DNA of 64,000 bases from Pseudomonadales bacterium. Its GTDB lineage: Bacteria > Pseudomonadota > Gammaproteobacteria > Pseudomonadales > Azotimanducaceae. Under the pieces are notes generated by a model. It made no database searches and was not told where the DNA came from. It saw only the letters and a program-made list of their open reading frames with translations. A program made the translations under genes and the position numbers. Below are positions 46,612 to 56,364 of this stretch, one piece after another (positions within the stretch are counted from its first letter, which is position 1; the number at the start of each line of letters is the position of its first letter). Where the stretch lies: assembly GCA_011525295.1 (NCBI GenBank), contig WTGV01000059.1, forward strand, positions 248,001 to 312,000, written 5' to 3'.

Positions 46612-49398
46612 TTACATCGAATAATTTACCTTGAAGTAGAAGTAGCGACCTGCGGTATCGAAAGTCCTTACATCTGTATTGTCATTGAATCCATCCAAGG
46701 ACAAAGGAGGGTCTTCGTCTAACAAATTGTCGATGCCACCTGAAAGAATTATGTTGTGCTCTGGTAGGTCGAGATTTGCGTGGATGTCGTGATAAATACG
46801 ACCTTCAATCGTTCTCGTTAAACGTTCGAAGTTGGCAAAATTCGTGTACTGTTCTTCAGCTTCACCGATAACTCTCATTTGATAGCTAAAGGTAAAGGTG
46901 TCGCGTTCGATTACCACACTAGTGCTACTTCGATATTCTGTGAAATAGCCACCTAAGTCGTCGGAGAAACGGCCAGTCAAGTCATCGGTGGTGTTGTCTG
47001 CACGAGTAATCAGATATTCACTCAGAAGAGAAGCTTCATATGTAATTGAGACGTCGCCTAGGAAGGTCTTCCCCAAATCGTAATATGCACCTATGTCCCA
47101 ACCACTAGTGTCTACCCCGCCAACGTTGGTGATTGTGTTTAAAACGTTTATGGGATTACCAGCATTCGGACCGCTCGTGAAACGCTCAATCAGATCGCAG
47201 TAAATTCCAGTCTTTGCACACTGTGTGAGGATGAAGTCTGCACCCAGAGTTGTCAAAGCATCCGTTAGAGCGACTTCAAAACGATCAACGGTGACCGAAA
47301 GACCCGCTATAGGTTCAACAACCACGCCAAATGTTAGGATCTCTGCTGTCTCCGGTTGTGCGTTGAGATTGCCACCTACAGTGGTACGAATCTGAGTTGA
47401 AATTGGTTCGAATCCAGACGCAGGCACTCCATCAGCGATACAGTGATCCGATGGGTCCTTAGAACACGGATCGGAGAGTGCCGGGAATGAAAATCCACTA
47501 CCGCCGAAGAGGTTAGAGGTCGATGGCGCGCGGAAAGCTTGGGAAAAGGATGTTCGTAGCATTATGCTTTCAGTCGGTCGATACTTCAATCCAAATTTCC
47601 CGTTCGTAGTAGCACCGAAGGAGTCGTAATCAGAATAACGGAGCGCTAGGTTCGTCTCTAGGAGTTCAAAAAAATCTTGGTTTGCGATGATGGGGATATT
47701 TAGTTCCCCGTAGAGTTCGTTTACGGTATACCCACCGGAAGTCGGTTTTCGAGGCGTTCCGGTGGCACCACTACCTAGAGCGTTGACCTGTGAATCTGGT
47801 ACATCTGCTCCTCGCTCCTCGCGCCATTCCCAGCCAAACGCCAGGCCAACTGGTCCAGCATCTCGTTCCATGATCGCTGAATTGACAAAGTTGACCGCGT
47901 AGATTTTTTGGTCTTGTAAACTGGACTGATTATCGACAAAGGTGATGTAATCTACCATTGCCTGAGTCACACTGTTTTCACCAAAAGTGTTTAGCACGAC
48001 ACAGTTGGCGGTGTCGTTCGCACACATTGGATTGCCATCTGCATCTAAGACCCAGTTACCCTCAGCATCTTTTAACGACGGTCCTACGGCGTTTGCAACC
48101 TTTTCAAGGTTGTAAATTCGACCGAAATGTCCCTCGGAGGCAGTTTCGCCGAAAGCATGGTACGCATCCCAGTGCCACGAATTGAGCACTCCATCGAATC
48201 CGATAACAATTTGTTTAGTTTCAGTGAGGGTATTTTCAGTTCTAGAACCATCTTCGACCATCCGTCTGCGCCAATCTGGAATGTCAGCTCCGAACGGGTT
48301 GTAAAAGTTATCTTTGCTGTAAGGTGCGTTATATGAAAAGAATGCTAGCGGCGCGAGTGGAGTCTCCGCGAGTTTTTGATTGCTGTCGCGGTTCAAATAG
48401 CTAACTCGTACGAACACGCGAACATCCCCTAAAACAGGGAAATCAGAGAGATTTTGGTCGCCGACAAACATCATGCTCCAACGGATACTCGGTTGTCTTT
48501 GGTGATTTGAAGGAGCGAAGTTGTACGAGTCACCTCCAAAGAAGCTGAACGGACGGAAATCACCAAATTCGGGACCACGTGTGAGATCCATGTCCTCACC
48601 ATCTATGGTGAATTGATATCGGCCCCACGGAGGTGCGGAACTTCCTAAGAAAATTACACGATCAACAAAATACGCTTGTCGTGTATCTGCCCAATCCCGG
48701 TCGCAAGCACAGATACTGGCTTCATCGACGTAGCCCGCATACGCCATAAATGAGCCGTTGTCGGAACTGCCGCCAATCGTTAAGTCGACAACATTGCGAG
48801 CACCGTCACCTTCTTGGGTGATCCCACTCTGAACGTTCAATTCCATACCTTGAAAATCTCGTCGAGTAATGATGTTTACTACGCCGGCCACTGCATCTGA
48901 TCCGTAAATTGCTGAGGCACCGTCTTTGAATATGTCAATGCGATCAACCATAGAAACAGGAATCGTATTCAGGTCCACTGCACTACTGAGGTTCGTGGAG
49001 GCTAAACCAGTCGAACTTGGTGGAAGCCTACGACCATTCATCAACACAAGGGTACGCGTGGAACCCAGTCCTCGTAATGAGATTCTGTTCGTGCCGTCGC
49101 CACCGTTGTTGGCTTGAGTGGTTTGTGCGCCGCCGGCAACCGACGGAATTTCTCGCAGTAATTGACCGATAGACGTTTGCCCTGACCTCGTGATTTCAAA
49201 ACGCTCAAAGATTTGTACCGGGCTTGTACCTTCCAAATCGGTTCGCACGATGCGCGATCCAGTGACGACAACTTCTTCGATCTCTTCTGATGCTTCTTCA
49301 TCATTCGCATCCTGTGCGAACACACCGAGACTTAGGAAGATACCGCCGAGAAATAGCAAGATTGTTTGTATTCGGGTATGTAAAGGTTTGTCCAACAT
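46612..49398 (-). CDS. TonB-dependent outer membrane receptor 2
   Basis: 928 residues from the ATG at 49398, with GGGAG 7 bases upstream (the TTG one codon earlier is not needed). Signal peptide about 1-30 (TILLFLGGIFLSLGVFAQ), acidic stretch then IEEVVVTGSRI, plug with QLLREIPSVAGGAQTTQ, and barrel ending FYFKVNYSM. The plug is nearly identical to receptor 1. Differences concentrate in barrel loops, as expected if the two copies bind related but different ligands. Paired cysteines (CACDRDW; CSKDPSDHC; CANDTANC) are shared. It is transcribed alone and ended by a strong terminator. Confidence 0.95.
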   Translation of the reverse strand: MLDKPLHTRIQTILLFLGGIFLSLGVFAQDANDEEASEEIEEVVVTGSRIVRTDLEGTSPVQIFERFEITRSGQTSIGQLLREIPSVAGGAQTTQANNGGDGTNRISLRGLGSTRTLVLMNGRRLPPSSTGLASTNLSSAVDLNTIPVSMVDRIDIFKDGASAIYGSDAVAGVVNIITRRDFQGMELNVQSGITQEGDGARNVVDLTIGGSSDNGSFMAYAGYVDEASICACDRDWADTRQAYFVDRVIFLGSSAPPWGRYQFTIDGEDMDLTRGPEFGDFRPFSFFGGDSYNFAPSNHQRQPSIRWSMMFVGDQNLSDFPVLGDVRVFVRVSYLNRDSNQKLAETPLAPLAFFSYNAPYSKDNFYNPFGADIPDWRRRMVEDGSRTENTLTETKQIVIGFDGVLNSWHWDAYHAFGETASEGHFGRIYNLEKVANAVGPSLKDAEGNWVLDADGNPMCANDTANCVVLNTFGENSVTQAMVDYITFVDNQSSLQDQKIYAVNFVNSAIMERDAGPVGLAFGWEWREERGADVPDSQVNALGSGATGTPRKPTSGGYTVNELYGELNIPIIANQDFFELLETNLALRYSDYDSFGATTNGKFGLKYRPTESIMLRTSFSQAFRAPSTSNLFGGSGFSFPALSDPCSKDPSDHCIADGVPASGFEPISTQIRTTVGGNLNAQPETAEILTFGVVVEPIAGLSVTVDRFEVALTDALTTLGADFILTQCAKTGIYCDLIERFTSGPNAGNPINVLNTITNVGGVDTSGWDIGAYYDLGKTFLGDVSITYEASLLSEYLITRADNTTDDLTGRFSDDLGGYFTEYRSSTSVVIERDTFTFSYQMRVIGEAEEQYTNFANFERLTRTIEGRIYHDIHANLDLPEHNIILSGGIDNLLDEDPPLSLDGFNDNTDVRTFDTAGRYFYFKVNYSM

Positions 49399-49401
49399 CA
49401 A

Positions 49402-50072
49402 TTTCTCCCATCAGTGGTTGGATTATTTGTTCAGAGCACTAACGTCGTCGTGAAAATTTCAGCAAATCCAGCGTAAATTTTTCTTCATGCTGTTATAGCA
49501 TTATACGTTGTAAGTAGCCACTCTCATTCGTCGAAAACGCACGACAGCGAAGGTGTTTCCCTAAACTGTTGCTTCTATTCTCACACTCGCAATAGTGAGT
49601 AATCCTTGGTTCCTCTACGACCACCTTCGTGTTAGAAAAGTTCCAATGTAATTCACTACGACTACATGATTGAAGATGAAAGCCACTATGCCAAAATACT
49701 CTAAATAGTTAGCACTGGAAGCAAAGATTCGATACGTTTAAATAGTTGCGTTCCTCCTAGTGTTGCTAACTCCCAACGGAGAAAGCTCGTTCGAGTGCTA
49801 GCGATGCCGCCGACCCAATCCACTACCAATAAAGGATTACTCTTCGAATTGCGTTAGTATTTCTCAGGCTGTTGTATAGAGCAATCTCATGAACCACCCA
49901 AGTTTGTCAGTTGCCTTGTTAGCTAGTATCGCGTATAACTTTTAAAACTGCTGCTTGTTCTGTCCTCACAATTGTCGGCTCTAACTGCAGATAAGCTCAG
50001 TGAGCGTGGGTCATTCCAACATTGCTTGAAAGCATTCGAAATCTATCTAGATTCGCGCAAGTACTAAGAAGA
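49402..50072 (-). other. Gene-poor 671-bp spacer upstream of TonB receptor 2
   Basis: No credible reading frame or RNA gene is seen. The receptor promoter must lie here. The only candidate is a minus-strand TATAAT at 49505-49500, about 100 bases before the start, without a recognisable -35. The remainder shows no repeats and has frequent stops in all frames. Confidence 0.5.
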
Positions 50073-51473
50073 CTAGAGCTCTTTAAAACCGGACTCCTTC
50101 AAAATCAGGTCTTCTTCATTATCGAAACGCTCTTCTCTCGTTCTCAATATTTCACTTAACGGACGGGCGTACTTTAACTCGCCTCCGTCTGAAACGTACT
50201 CAATCTCTTCCTCTAGCTCTATTGGATCATACTCTTTGCGTGCGTTGTTCTCACCAATAGACTCCTCCAACAAGAGAAAAGCTTTCGCCCGGTGCTGTAA
50301 ACGCTCCGCGAACGTTACTTCGCTTCGAAACCACCCTGTGTGTGCCCAAATGTCGGTGCATCAGTAGTGGATGCTGTTCCTTTACATCGTCATTAAATTC
50401 ATGACTGCTAAAGATTCCCAACGGAAAACTTTGTATCGCCCATGAATCTCCACACTTCGCTGCAATTTTCAGCAACGTGTCATGGATAGCATTAACCCGC
50501 TGAAACATGAGGTCTAGACTAGCATTCCAAAGGATGGACGTTGCTTCCCTAGGTGGCGGGGAGGTCTCAATGTCAGGAAGCAGCGAGAAACTCCATGGTT
50601 CACACTCGTACCGCAACCACATAGCGTGCAAAAATCCTTTTTCGAATCGTTGCCGGGCAATCTCCTTTTGAGAACTGTCTTCGATTTGTTCTTCGATTAC
50701 TTCTAGCACAGCCTCATAACCATTGGGACTTTTGCTGTCAAAAACTTGGCTAACATCGGGATGATTAAAGAGAATCAGCATTTGTTACATCGAGACGGTA
50801 CATGCTTCGAGAAAAGTTGCATATTTAAACATCCCTCGAGCCTCACACTGTTTTGCTAAGTCCGTATGAATCCCGATACTCGTCTGTTTGCTCAGTTCCA
50901 TGCACTCATCGTCTGTGGTAACTCGCTGAAAACGCGACATGTTTCGATGGAGGTTTCCATCGAAAATGTCCCGCCAATAAGGAATGTCATCCGTTAGAAG
51001 TCCGCATAGCTATATGGCAAGTTTTGTGGTCGAGAATTAACAAGCTTGACCGGGAGTGGTTGTAGACCATCTACACGGTCATAGTAATACAACATGCTAT
51101 ATTCCCAAACCGGTTCGTTGAGAAAGTACTCTTGAAGAGCTTCAAGACACTCTTCATCTTCTAGAATCTCGAATATATCGATCGGGAGACATTTCTGTAG
51201 TGCTTGTTGCCACGCATCTCGGTGCTCTTCACTTTCTTCAATATGAGCTGTAGGATCAGGCGGAACTGTAAAGTCCCCCATGGTCCAGAAAGTATTAAAC
51301 GTCGCGGCGGATATAGTGTTCGCAGCTAAAAAAAGTACTACACACAATCCAAATGAAACTCTCCTGTGCTTTTTTTGACTCCTATAAAGAAGCAAATCAA
51401 GACTTAACACTGGACACGCCTGAGCTAAAGCCGATTCTAAAGTAGATAGAGACATCTTATTCACATTCCACAA
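50073..51473 (-). pseudogene. Decayed gene for an exported protein: two frameshifts and one internal stop
   Basis: Three minus-strand pieces join into one protein of about 467 residues. Piece 1 (51473 to 50994) has a signal peptide-like stretch (VSFGLCVVLFLAANTISA) and ends PYSYADF-stop. Adding one base there continues as LLTDDIPYWRDIFDGNLHRN to a TAA at 50785-50787. The same frame then runs on through QMLILFNHPDVSQVF. At a TG repeat (50337-50344) the frame is lost again; adding one TG restores GTHTGWFRSEVTFAERLQHR, reading to the stop at 50073. Alternatively the TAA separates two genes, each with one frameshift. No family recognised. Confidence 0.65.
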
Positions 51474-51946
51474 TTAGAACCAACCTTGGTCGAGTGTCTC
51501 TGTTCTGGTCTGTCCCCGAAGTGGGAAACACTAAGCACACTAACAATCCACAAAAGAATCGAGTTTCACGATCGCAGTCTCCATATTAAACTGGTTTCAT
51601 CCTGTGTTACAATTGATTCCCATATTCAAAATCAGTTGCGTTGAGACAGTGGTACCAAGTCTTTTGAACATTGGTTCATTGTACAACACAATTGGCGATC
51701 AAATTTCTAAAATTTGTCAGTACTTCGTTTAAATCTCATCGTACGGAGACCAAAAATAGGCGGCTTTACATATTGCCCTAGGGACGTAAGTAAAACCGGT
51801 TCCATATATGGCCCCACGAACGTGTTTGTGCACCCCACGATGCGTTCTCCCGCTAGTTCTCTGTTGTGCTCCTCATTCATCAGAACAAACTTGAAGATTT
51901 AAATTCAATCGGTGTTTTCTATCAAATTTTTTGAAGGAGAAAGTTC
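51474..51946. other. 473-bp intergenic region without genes
   Basis: Frames are short and lack ribosome sites. A 10-bp palindrome CCATATATGG is at 51802-51811. A GAAGGAGAAAG ribosome site at the right end belongs to the next gene. Nothing else is seen. Confidence 0.5.
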
Positions 51947-52396
51947 GTGAAACACTCACGTGCAATTGGAAGAATGGATCACATAGGAATCGCGGTTCGT
52001 AGCATTGATCAAGCGCGCAAGTTCTATGAAGACCAACTCGGTGCGGAGTTCGTACGAGAGTTTGTGCATTTCAGCGGAGATTTCAAACTGGGAATCTTTG
52101 ATCTCAACGGGTTCTGCATCGAACTACTCGAACCCATCAATCCAGACGGTTTTCTTGCAAAATTTATTGAGAGAAAGGGGGAAGGAGTTCATCACATCAC
52201 TCTACAAACTCCGAATCTGCCCGATCAGTGCCACCGCCTGGAAGAAAATGGAGTTCGCGTCGTTGATAAGAACTTCAATCGAGACACCGGTGGTGTCGAT
52301 GCCTTTATTTCACCGAAGAGCTCGAACGGGGTACTCATTCAACTCGGTGAGAATCTGGGGCCGCTTAATACCGTCCCTTTTTGGGAGAAAGAATAA
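51947..52396 (+). CDS. VOC protein resembling methylmalonyl-CoA epimerase
   Basis: 149 residues, GTG start with a strong GAAGGAGAA ribosome site. Two VOC half-modules: MDHIGIAVRSIDQARKFYED at 10-29, and VHHITLQTP at 81-89 with ISPKSSNGVLIQLGE at 121-135. Expected metal ligands of methylmalonyl-CoA epimerase are met at H12, E59 (FCIELLEP) and H82 or H83. The last position, usually Glu in epimerases, is Gln132. The enzyme may therefore be an epimerase variant or another VOC activity such as a lactoylglutathione lyase-like protein. No mutase or propionyl-CoA genes are adjacent. Cytoplasmic. Confidence 0.7.
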   Translation: MKHSRAIGRMDHIGIAVRSIDQARKFYEDQLGAEFVREFVHFSGDFKLGIFDLNGFCIELLEPINPDGFLAKFIERKGEGVHHITLQTPNLPDQCHRLEENGVRVVDKNFNRDTGGVDAFISPKSSNGVLIQLGENLGPLNTVPFWEKE

Positions 52397-52516
52397 CAGC
52401 CACATCTAACCTGCTGTCCCACGTTTTTAGCCCCCCTTCATAGAATACCTCAAATTGTTAGCGGTACAAACACTTGTGCGTTTCGACCAAAAATATTTAA
52501 GAGGTGCAGTTACCCT

Positions 52517-53641
52517 GTGCGTGTAGTAGCGCTACGCGAACAATGGCCGGGTGAATATCGCATCGCGCTCGTTCCCGCGATTGCAAAAAAACTAGTGAGT
52601 CTTGGCTGTACGGTAACCATACAACACGGATTGGGCGATTCCGCGGGTTTCACCGATCAACAATATCTTGAAACCAACGCACACATCGGACATAACGTTG
52701 AAGAAATTCTAAAACACGCGGACGTAGTTCTTAGCGTCCGACCTCCTTCAGATCAGCGCGTGTCAATGATGCGTCAAGGTACCGTTCATCTAAGCTTTCT
52801 TGACCCGTTTCAAAAAAACGGTTTGATTCAAAAACTAGCGCACCAAGGGGTAACCGCTGTGTCGTTAGAAATGATCCCGCGTACTACGCGAGCACAGAAA
52901 ATGGACGCGCTTTCTTCCCAAGCGAACTTAGCGGGTTATGCGACGGTTATCGTCGCAGCGTACCACCTACCCCGAATATTCCCAATGATGATGACTGCGG
53001 CTGGAACCTTAGCTCCGGCACGGGTATTTGTTATCGGGGCGGGCGTAGCTGGATTACAAGCTATCGCAACAGCGCGCCGGTTGGGCGCTAGAGTGGACGC
53101 GTTCGACACTCGTCCTGTTGTCGCCGAAGAAGTTCGTTCTCTGGGTGCAAGATTTGTCGAAATCGACGTTGGTGCGACCGGTCAAACGCAACAAGGCTAT
53201 GCGCGAGAACTCACGCCTGAACAAATCAAGTTGCAACAACAAGGAATGGCAGAAGTGATCGCCCGATCAGACGTTGTGATTACGACTGCACAGGTATTTG
53301 GTCGACCTGCTCCTCGAATTGTTTCCCTCGATATGATCAAGCGAATGCGCCCGGAGAGTGTCGTAATCGATATGGCAGTGGAAAGCGGCGGTAACGTGGA
53401 AGGCTCAAAGGTGAACCAAATCGTCGAAGTCAACGACGTACAACTGGTGGGGTTCGCTAATCTTCCAGCAAAGGTAGCTACGCACGCAAGTGAAATGTAC
53501 TCTGCAAACCTATTTCACTATTTTGAAGAATTTTTCAACAGCGACACGAAAAACTTTGAACTAGACTTTGAAGATGAAATTGCCCGAACGAGCGTAATTA
53601 CCCATGAGGGGAACGTCCGGATAGAACTACACAACGGTTAG
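52517..53641 (+). CDS. pntAA: NAD(P) transhydrogenase subunit alpha, part 1 (soluble NAD-binding domain I)
   Basis: 374 residues; the cytoplasmic NAD(H)-binding component of the proton-translocating transhydrogenase that makes NADPH from NADH using the proton gradient. Family features: REQWPGEYRIALVP at the N-terminus, the RTTRAQKMDALSSQANLAGY region near 117-137, and the Rossmann motif VIGAGVAGLQAIATARRLGA near 172 followed by DAFDTRP. GTG start. The enzyme is split into three genes here, as in Rhodospirillum-like bacteria, rather than the two of E. coli. The next gene begins 6 bp downstream. Confidence 0.95.
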   Translation: MRVVALREQWPGEYRIALVPAIAKKLVSLGCTVTIQHGLGDSAGFTDQQYLETNAHIGHNVEEILKHADVVLSVRPPSDQRVSMMRQGTVHLSFLDPFQKNGLIQKLAHQGVTAVSLEMIPRTTRAQKMDALSSQANLAGYATVIVAAYHLPRIFPMMMTAAGTLAPARVFVIGAGVAGLQAIATARRLGARVDAFDTRPVVAEEVRSLGARFVEIDVGATGQTQQGYARELTPEQIKLQQQGMAEVIARSDVVITTAQVFGRPAPRIVSLDMIKRMRPESVVIDMAVESGGNVEGSKVNQIVEVNDVQLVGFANLPAKVATHASEMYSANLFHYFEEFFNSDTKNFELDFEDEIARTSVITHEGNVRIELHNG

Positions 53642-53647
53642 GCACTC

Positions 53648-53959
53648 ATGGAAATCGTGTTTCTCGCACTCATTCTCGTTCTCGCAATCTTCTTAGGATT
53701 TGAACTCATCTCGAAAGTACCAGCTACACTTCATACGCCGTTAATGTCTGGTGCCAATGCAATTTCTGGGATCACACTGGTAGGCGCACTATTGGCTGCC
53801 GGCTCTGGTAGCGTATCACATGAACTAGCCACTTGGTTAGGCGCGGGAGCTGTTGTATTTGCGACAGTAAATGTTGTTGGGGGATACTTAGTTACTGACC
53901 GAATGCTTGGACTATTTAAACAACGTTCTAAGCCTACAGAAAAAGACGAGCGAACGTAA
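53648..53959 (+). CDS. pntAB: NAD(P) transhydrogenase subunit alpha, part 2 (membrane domain)
   Basis: 103 residues, three transmembrane helices (about 3-20, 32-53 and 60-84). It is the small membrane piece that in E. coli is the C-terminal part of PntA. It contains FELISKVPATLHTPLMSGANAISG, the strongly conserved start of this subunit, and YLVTDRMLGLFK at the end of helix 3. Short basic/acidic C-terminus. ATG start, 6 bp after pntAA and 22 bp before pntB, so a single operon. Confidence 0.95.
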   Translation: MEIVFLALILVLAIFLGFELISKVPATLHTPLMSGANAISGITLVGALLAAGSGSVSHELATWLGAGAVVFATVNVVGGYLVTDRMLGLFKQRSKPTEKDERT

Positions 53960-53981
53960 TCGCATCCAAGCAATCGAGTAA

Positions 53982-55343
53982 ATGTTAAGTCAGTTTTACA
54001 TTAACGCGGTCTATGTGATCGCGGCAATTCTCTTTATTCTTGGGCTAAAACTGTTAAGCAAACCCAAGACTGCGCGTACTGGAAATTTGCTCTCCGCACT
54101 CGGAATGCTCGTTGCGGTAGTGATAACGCTACTCTCCAAGGAAATCGTTGACTGGACGACAATCGTAATTTGCCTTGCGATCGGTGGTGTGATTGGTGTC
54201 CTAGCCTCACGCCTCGTTGCGCTGACTGCGATGCCGCAGATGGTTGCTGCGTTCAATGGCTTAGGTGGCGGCGCGAGTATGTTGGTTGCTTGGGTGGCGC
54301 TGTTTGCGAGTTCCCAACGGTTTGTGGCCATCGCGGTGATTCTATCAGTTGTCATCGGTGGAATCACTTTCGCTGGTAGCGGTATCGCGTGGGGTAAACT
54401 CTCGGCAGTTTTAGCAAGCAAACCCCTACTCTTCCTCGGTCAGAGATTCATCAACGCCGCGCTATTCGTCGTGCTAATCGTGTGTGCCGTATTGTTCGTC
54501 CTAGAACCAGCTCCAACCTCATACTATCTTTATGCAATCATCGGGATCGCTTTAATGCTCGGTATATTGACCGTGTTGCCGATCGGAGGCGCGGACATGC
54601 CAGTAGTGATCTCTTTGTTAAACAGTTACTCTGGACTCGCTGCGTGTGCCGCTGGACTCGCGATCAACAATGTGATCCTAATAGTTTCGGGGGCACTAGT
54701 AGGAGCTGCTGGCATCATACTCACCAACATCATGTGTAAGGCCATGAATCGATCTCTTGCGAATGTTTTATTCAGTGGATTCGGCGCGCAAAAATCCGCA
54801 ACCAAAGTCGAGGGACAGGCAAATCCGATCGTGCCAGAGGACGCTTACCTCATCTTGGAAGCAGCAAATTCAGTGGCTTTCGTTCCCGGCTATGGCATGG
54901 CGGTTGCTCAAGCACAACATGTGGTCCACGAACTTGGTACTCTTTTGGAAACACGTGGAACCGATGTGACTTATGCTATCCACCCAGTCGCGGGCAGGAT
55001 GCCAGGGCACATGAACGTACTGCTGGCTGAAGCCAACGTTTCTTACGATCAACTACTGGAAATGGATGACATCAATCCTAAGATGAACACCATTGATGTC
55101 GCTGTTGTTATCGGTGCTAATGATGTTGTCAATCCAGCTGCGAGGGAAGACGAATCCAGTCCTATCTACGGTATGCCTATTATCAATGTGGATGCTGCCA
55201 AGACCGTTTTCGTACTGAAGCGCTCGTTAGCTTCTGGTTTTTCCGGCGTCGATAATCCGTTGTTTTTCAATTCCAATACACGGATGCTCTTTGGCGACGC
55301 CAAACAATCCATCTCGGCGTTAATTACCGAATTTAAAGATTGA
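53982..55343 (+). CDS. pntB: NAD(P) transhydrogenase subunit beta
   Basis: 453 residues. The N-terminal part (about 1-265) holds eight to nine membrane helices forming the proton channel with PntAB; conserved pieces are GGGASMLVAW and GGADMPVVISLLNSYSGLAACAAG. The C-terminal domain III (about 285-453) binds NADP(H): VPGYGMAVAQAQHVVHEL, the HPVAGRMPGHMNVLLAEA region, GANDVVNPAA and the closing LKRSLASGFSGVDNPLF. Complete and of standard length. ATG start. No terminator is evident in the following 325 bp. Confidence 0.96.
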   Translation: MLSQFYINAVYVIAAILFILGLKLLSKPKTARTGNLLSALGMLVAVVITLLSKEIVDWTTIVICLAIGGVIGVLASRLVALTAMPQMVAAFNGLGGGASMLVAWVALFASSQRFVAIAVILSVVIGGITFAGSGIAWGKLSAVLASKPLLFLGQRFINAALFVVLIVCAVLFVLEPAPTSYYLYAIIGIALMLGILTVLPIGGADMPVVISLLNSYSGLAACAAGLAINNVILIVSGALVGAAGIILTNIMCKAMNRSLANVLFSGFGAQKSATKVEGQANPIVPEDAYLILEAANSVAFVPGYGMAVAQAQHVVHELGTLLETRGTDVTYAIHPVAGRMPGHMNVLLAEANVSYDQLLEMDDINPKMNTIDVAVVIGANDVVNPAAREDESSPIYGMPIINVDAAKTVFVLKRSLASGFSGVDNPLFFNSNTRMLFGDAKQSISALITEFKD

Positions 55344-55668
55344 GCCGTCGAATTGACGCGTATTTGCATTTAGAAACTCTGAACGAACAAACTCACAACA
55401 TAAGAATAAAATTTTTTGGCTAATGCTAAGTTCATCCGTAGGATTTCTGGTATGGGCACCACGACCGTACGTCACTTGAAATCCATACACAACAACTGTT
55501 TCTCGGTCGATTCCATGCTATTTGTACTTGTCGGGCGGACGAAACCCATTTCCTACCTTAGGAACTGGGTTGCTCAGTTCATCATGATCGCATGTCCCGA
55601 CCAATTAGTTGATTCCAGCCCAATAGCTATTTGAACGCATCGATCCAAATGAGGAGTGCCGCTTAACC
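55344..55668. other. 325-bp intergenic region without genes
   Basis: The only sizeable frame (55416-55634, plus strand) has no ribosome site, an irregular composition and no recognisable fold, so it is not called. The promoter for the nitroreductase-cox cluster is presumably here but no clear -35/-10 pair is seen. Confidence 0.45.
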
Positions 55669-56331
55669 ATGGAACTTTATGATGTGATGCGAACTACTTT
55701 TGCAGCGCGGCAGTTTACGGACGACGGAGTTTCTGACGAGACGCTTCATCGTATACTAGACAATGCAAGATTTGCTCCAAGTGGAGGGAATCGTCAAGGC
55801 TGGCGAGTAATAGTAGTGCGCGAACAAGAAAAACGCCGACGGTTGGTCCCGTTGCTTGAACCTGTGATTCGGAGATATCGTGCTCAGGTCGCCGCAGGAG
55901 AAAATCCATTTAACACAGTCGTGCCCACTCAAGTTACGCAAGCTGATATTTCGAACACTGAACTGCCTTCAGGTTACTCTGATCCTTATCTGAAGTCTCC
56001 AGTATTACTATTGATTTTCGTCGATTTGGCAGTCGTCGCATCAATGGACTCGGCACTCCAGCGAGTTGGAGTTGTTTCGGGTGCGTCGATTTACCCTTTC
56101 GCATGGAACATTTTGCTAGCCGCACGCAATGAGGGTCTCGGGGGTACACTCACTACGTTCGCTGCAGTCCAAGAGCCTGCGATGAAGGAACTGTTCGATA
56201 CTCCTGATAAATATGCTCTTGCAGCTGTGTTGCCGATTGGGAAACCAGTGAAACAACTTACGAAATTACGTCGCAATCCGGTCTCTCACTTTGCAACGAT
56301 CGATTCGTTCGACGGAGAGCCTTTCGGTTAA
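55669..56331 (+). CDS. Nitroreductase family FMN protein
   Basis: 220 residues. FMN-binding N-terminal signature RTTFAARQFTDDGVSDETL (about 8-26) with RFAPSGGNRQGWRVIVV (about 35-51), and the second half FAWNILLAARNEGLGGTLTTF, both standard for nitroreductases, which reduce nitro groups, quinones or enones with NAD(P)H. A GAGGAG ribosome site lies 14 bases upstream of the ATG. It precedes the cox-type genes by 33 bp and may share their transcript, so a role in the same substrate pathway is possible. The natural substrate is unknown. Confidence 0.9.
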   Translation: MELYDVMRTTFAARQFTDDGVSDETLHRILDNARFAPSGGNRQGWRVIVVREQEKRRRLVPLLEPVIRRYRAQVAAGENPFNTVVPTQVTQADISNTELPSGYSDPYLKSPVLLLIFVDLAVVASMDSALQRVGVVSGASIYPFAWNILLAARNEGLGGTLTTFAAVQEPAMKELFDTPDKYALAAVLPIGKPVKQLTKLRRNPVSHFATIDSFDGEPFG

Positions 56332-56364
56332 TTCAATCTCACACATTCATAGCCGCAAACCGTT

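Noticed and set aside
55416..55634. 72-codon frame between pntB and the nitroreductase gene
   Set aside because: No ribosome site and no recognisable motif or helix pattern.
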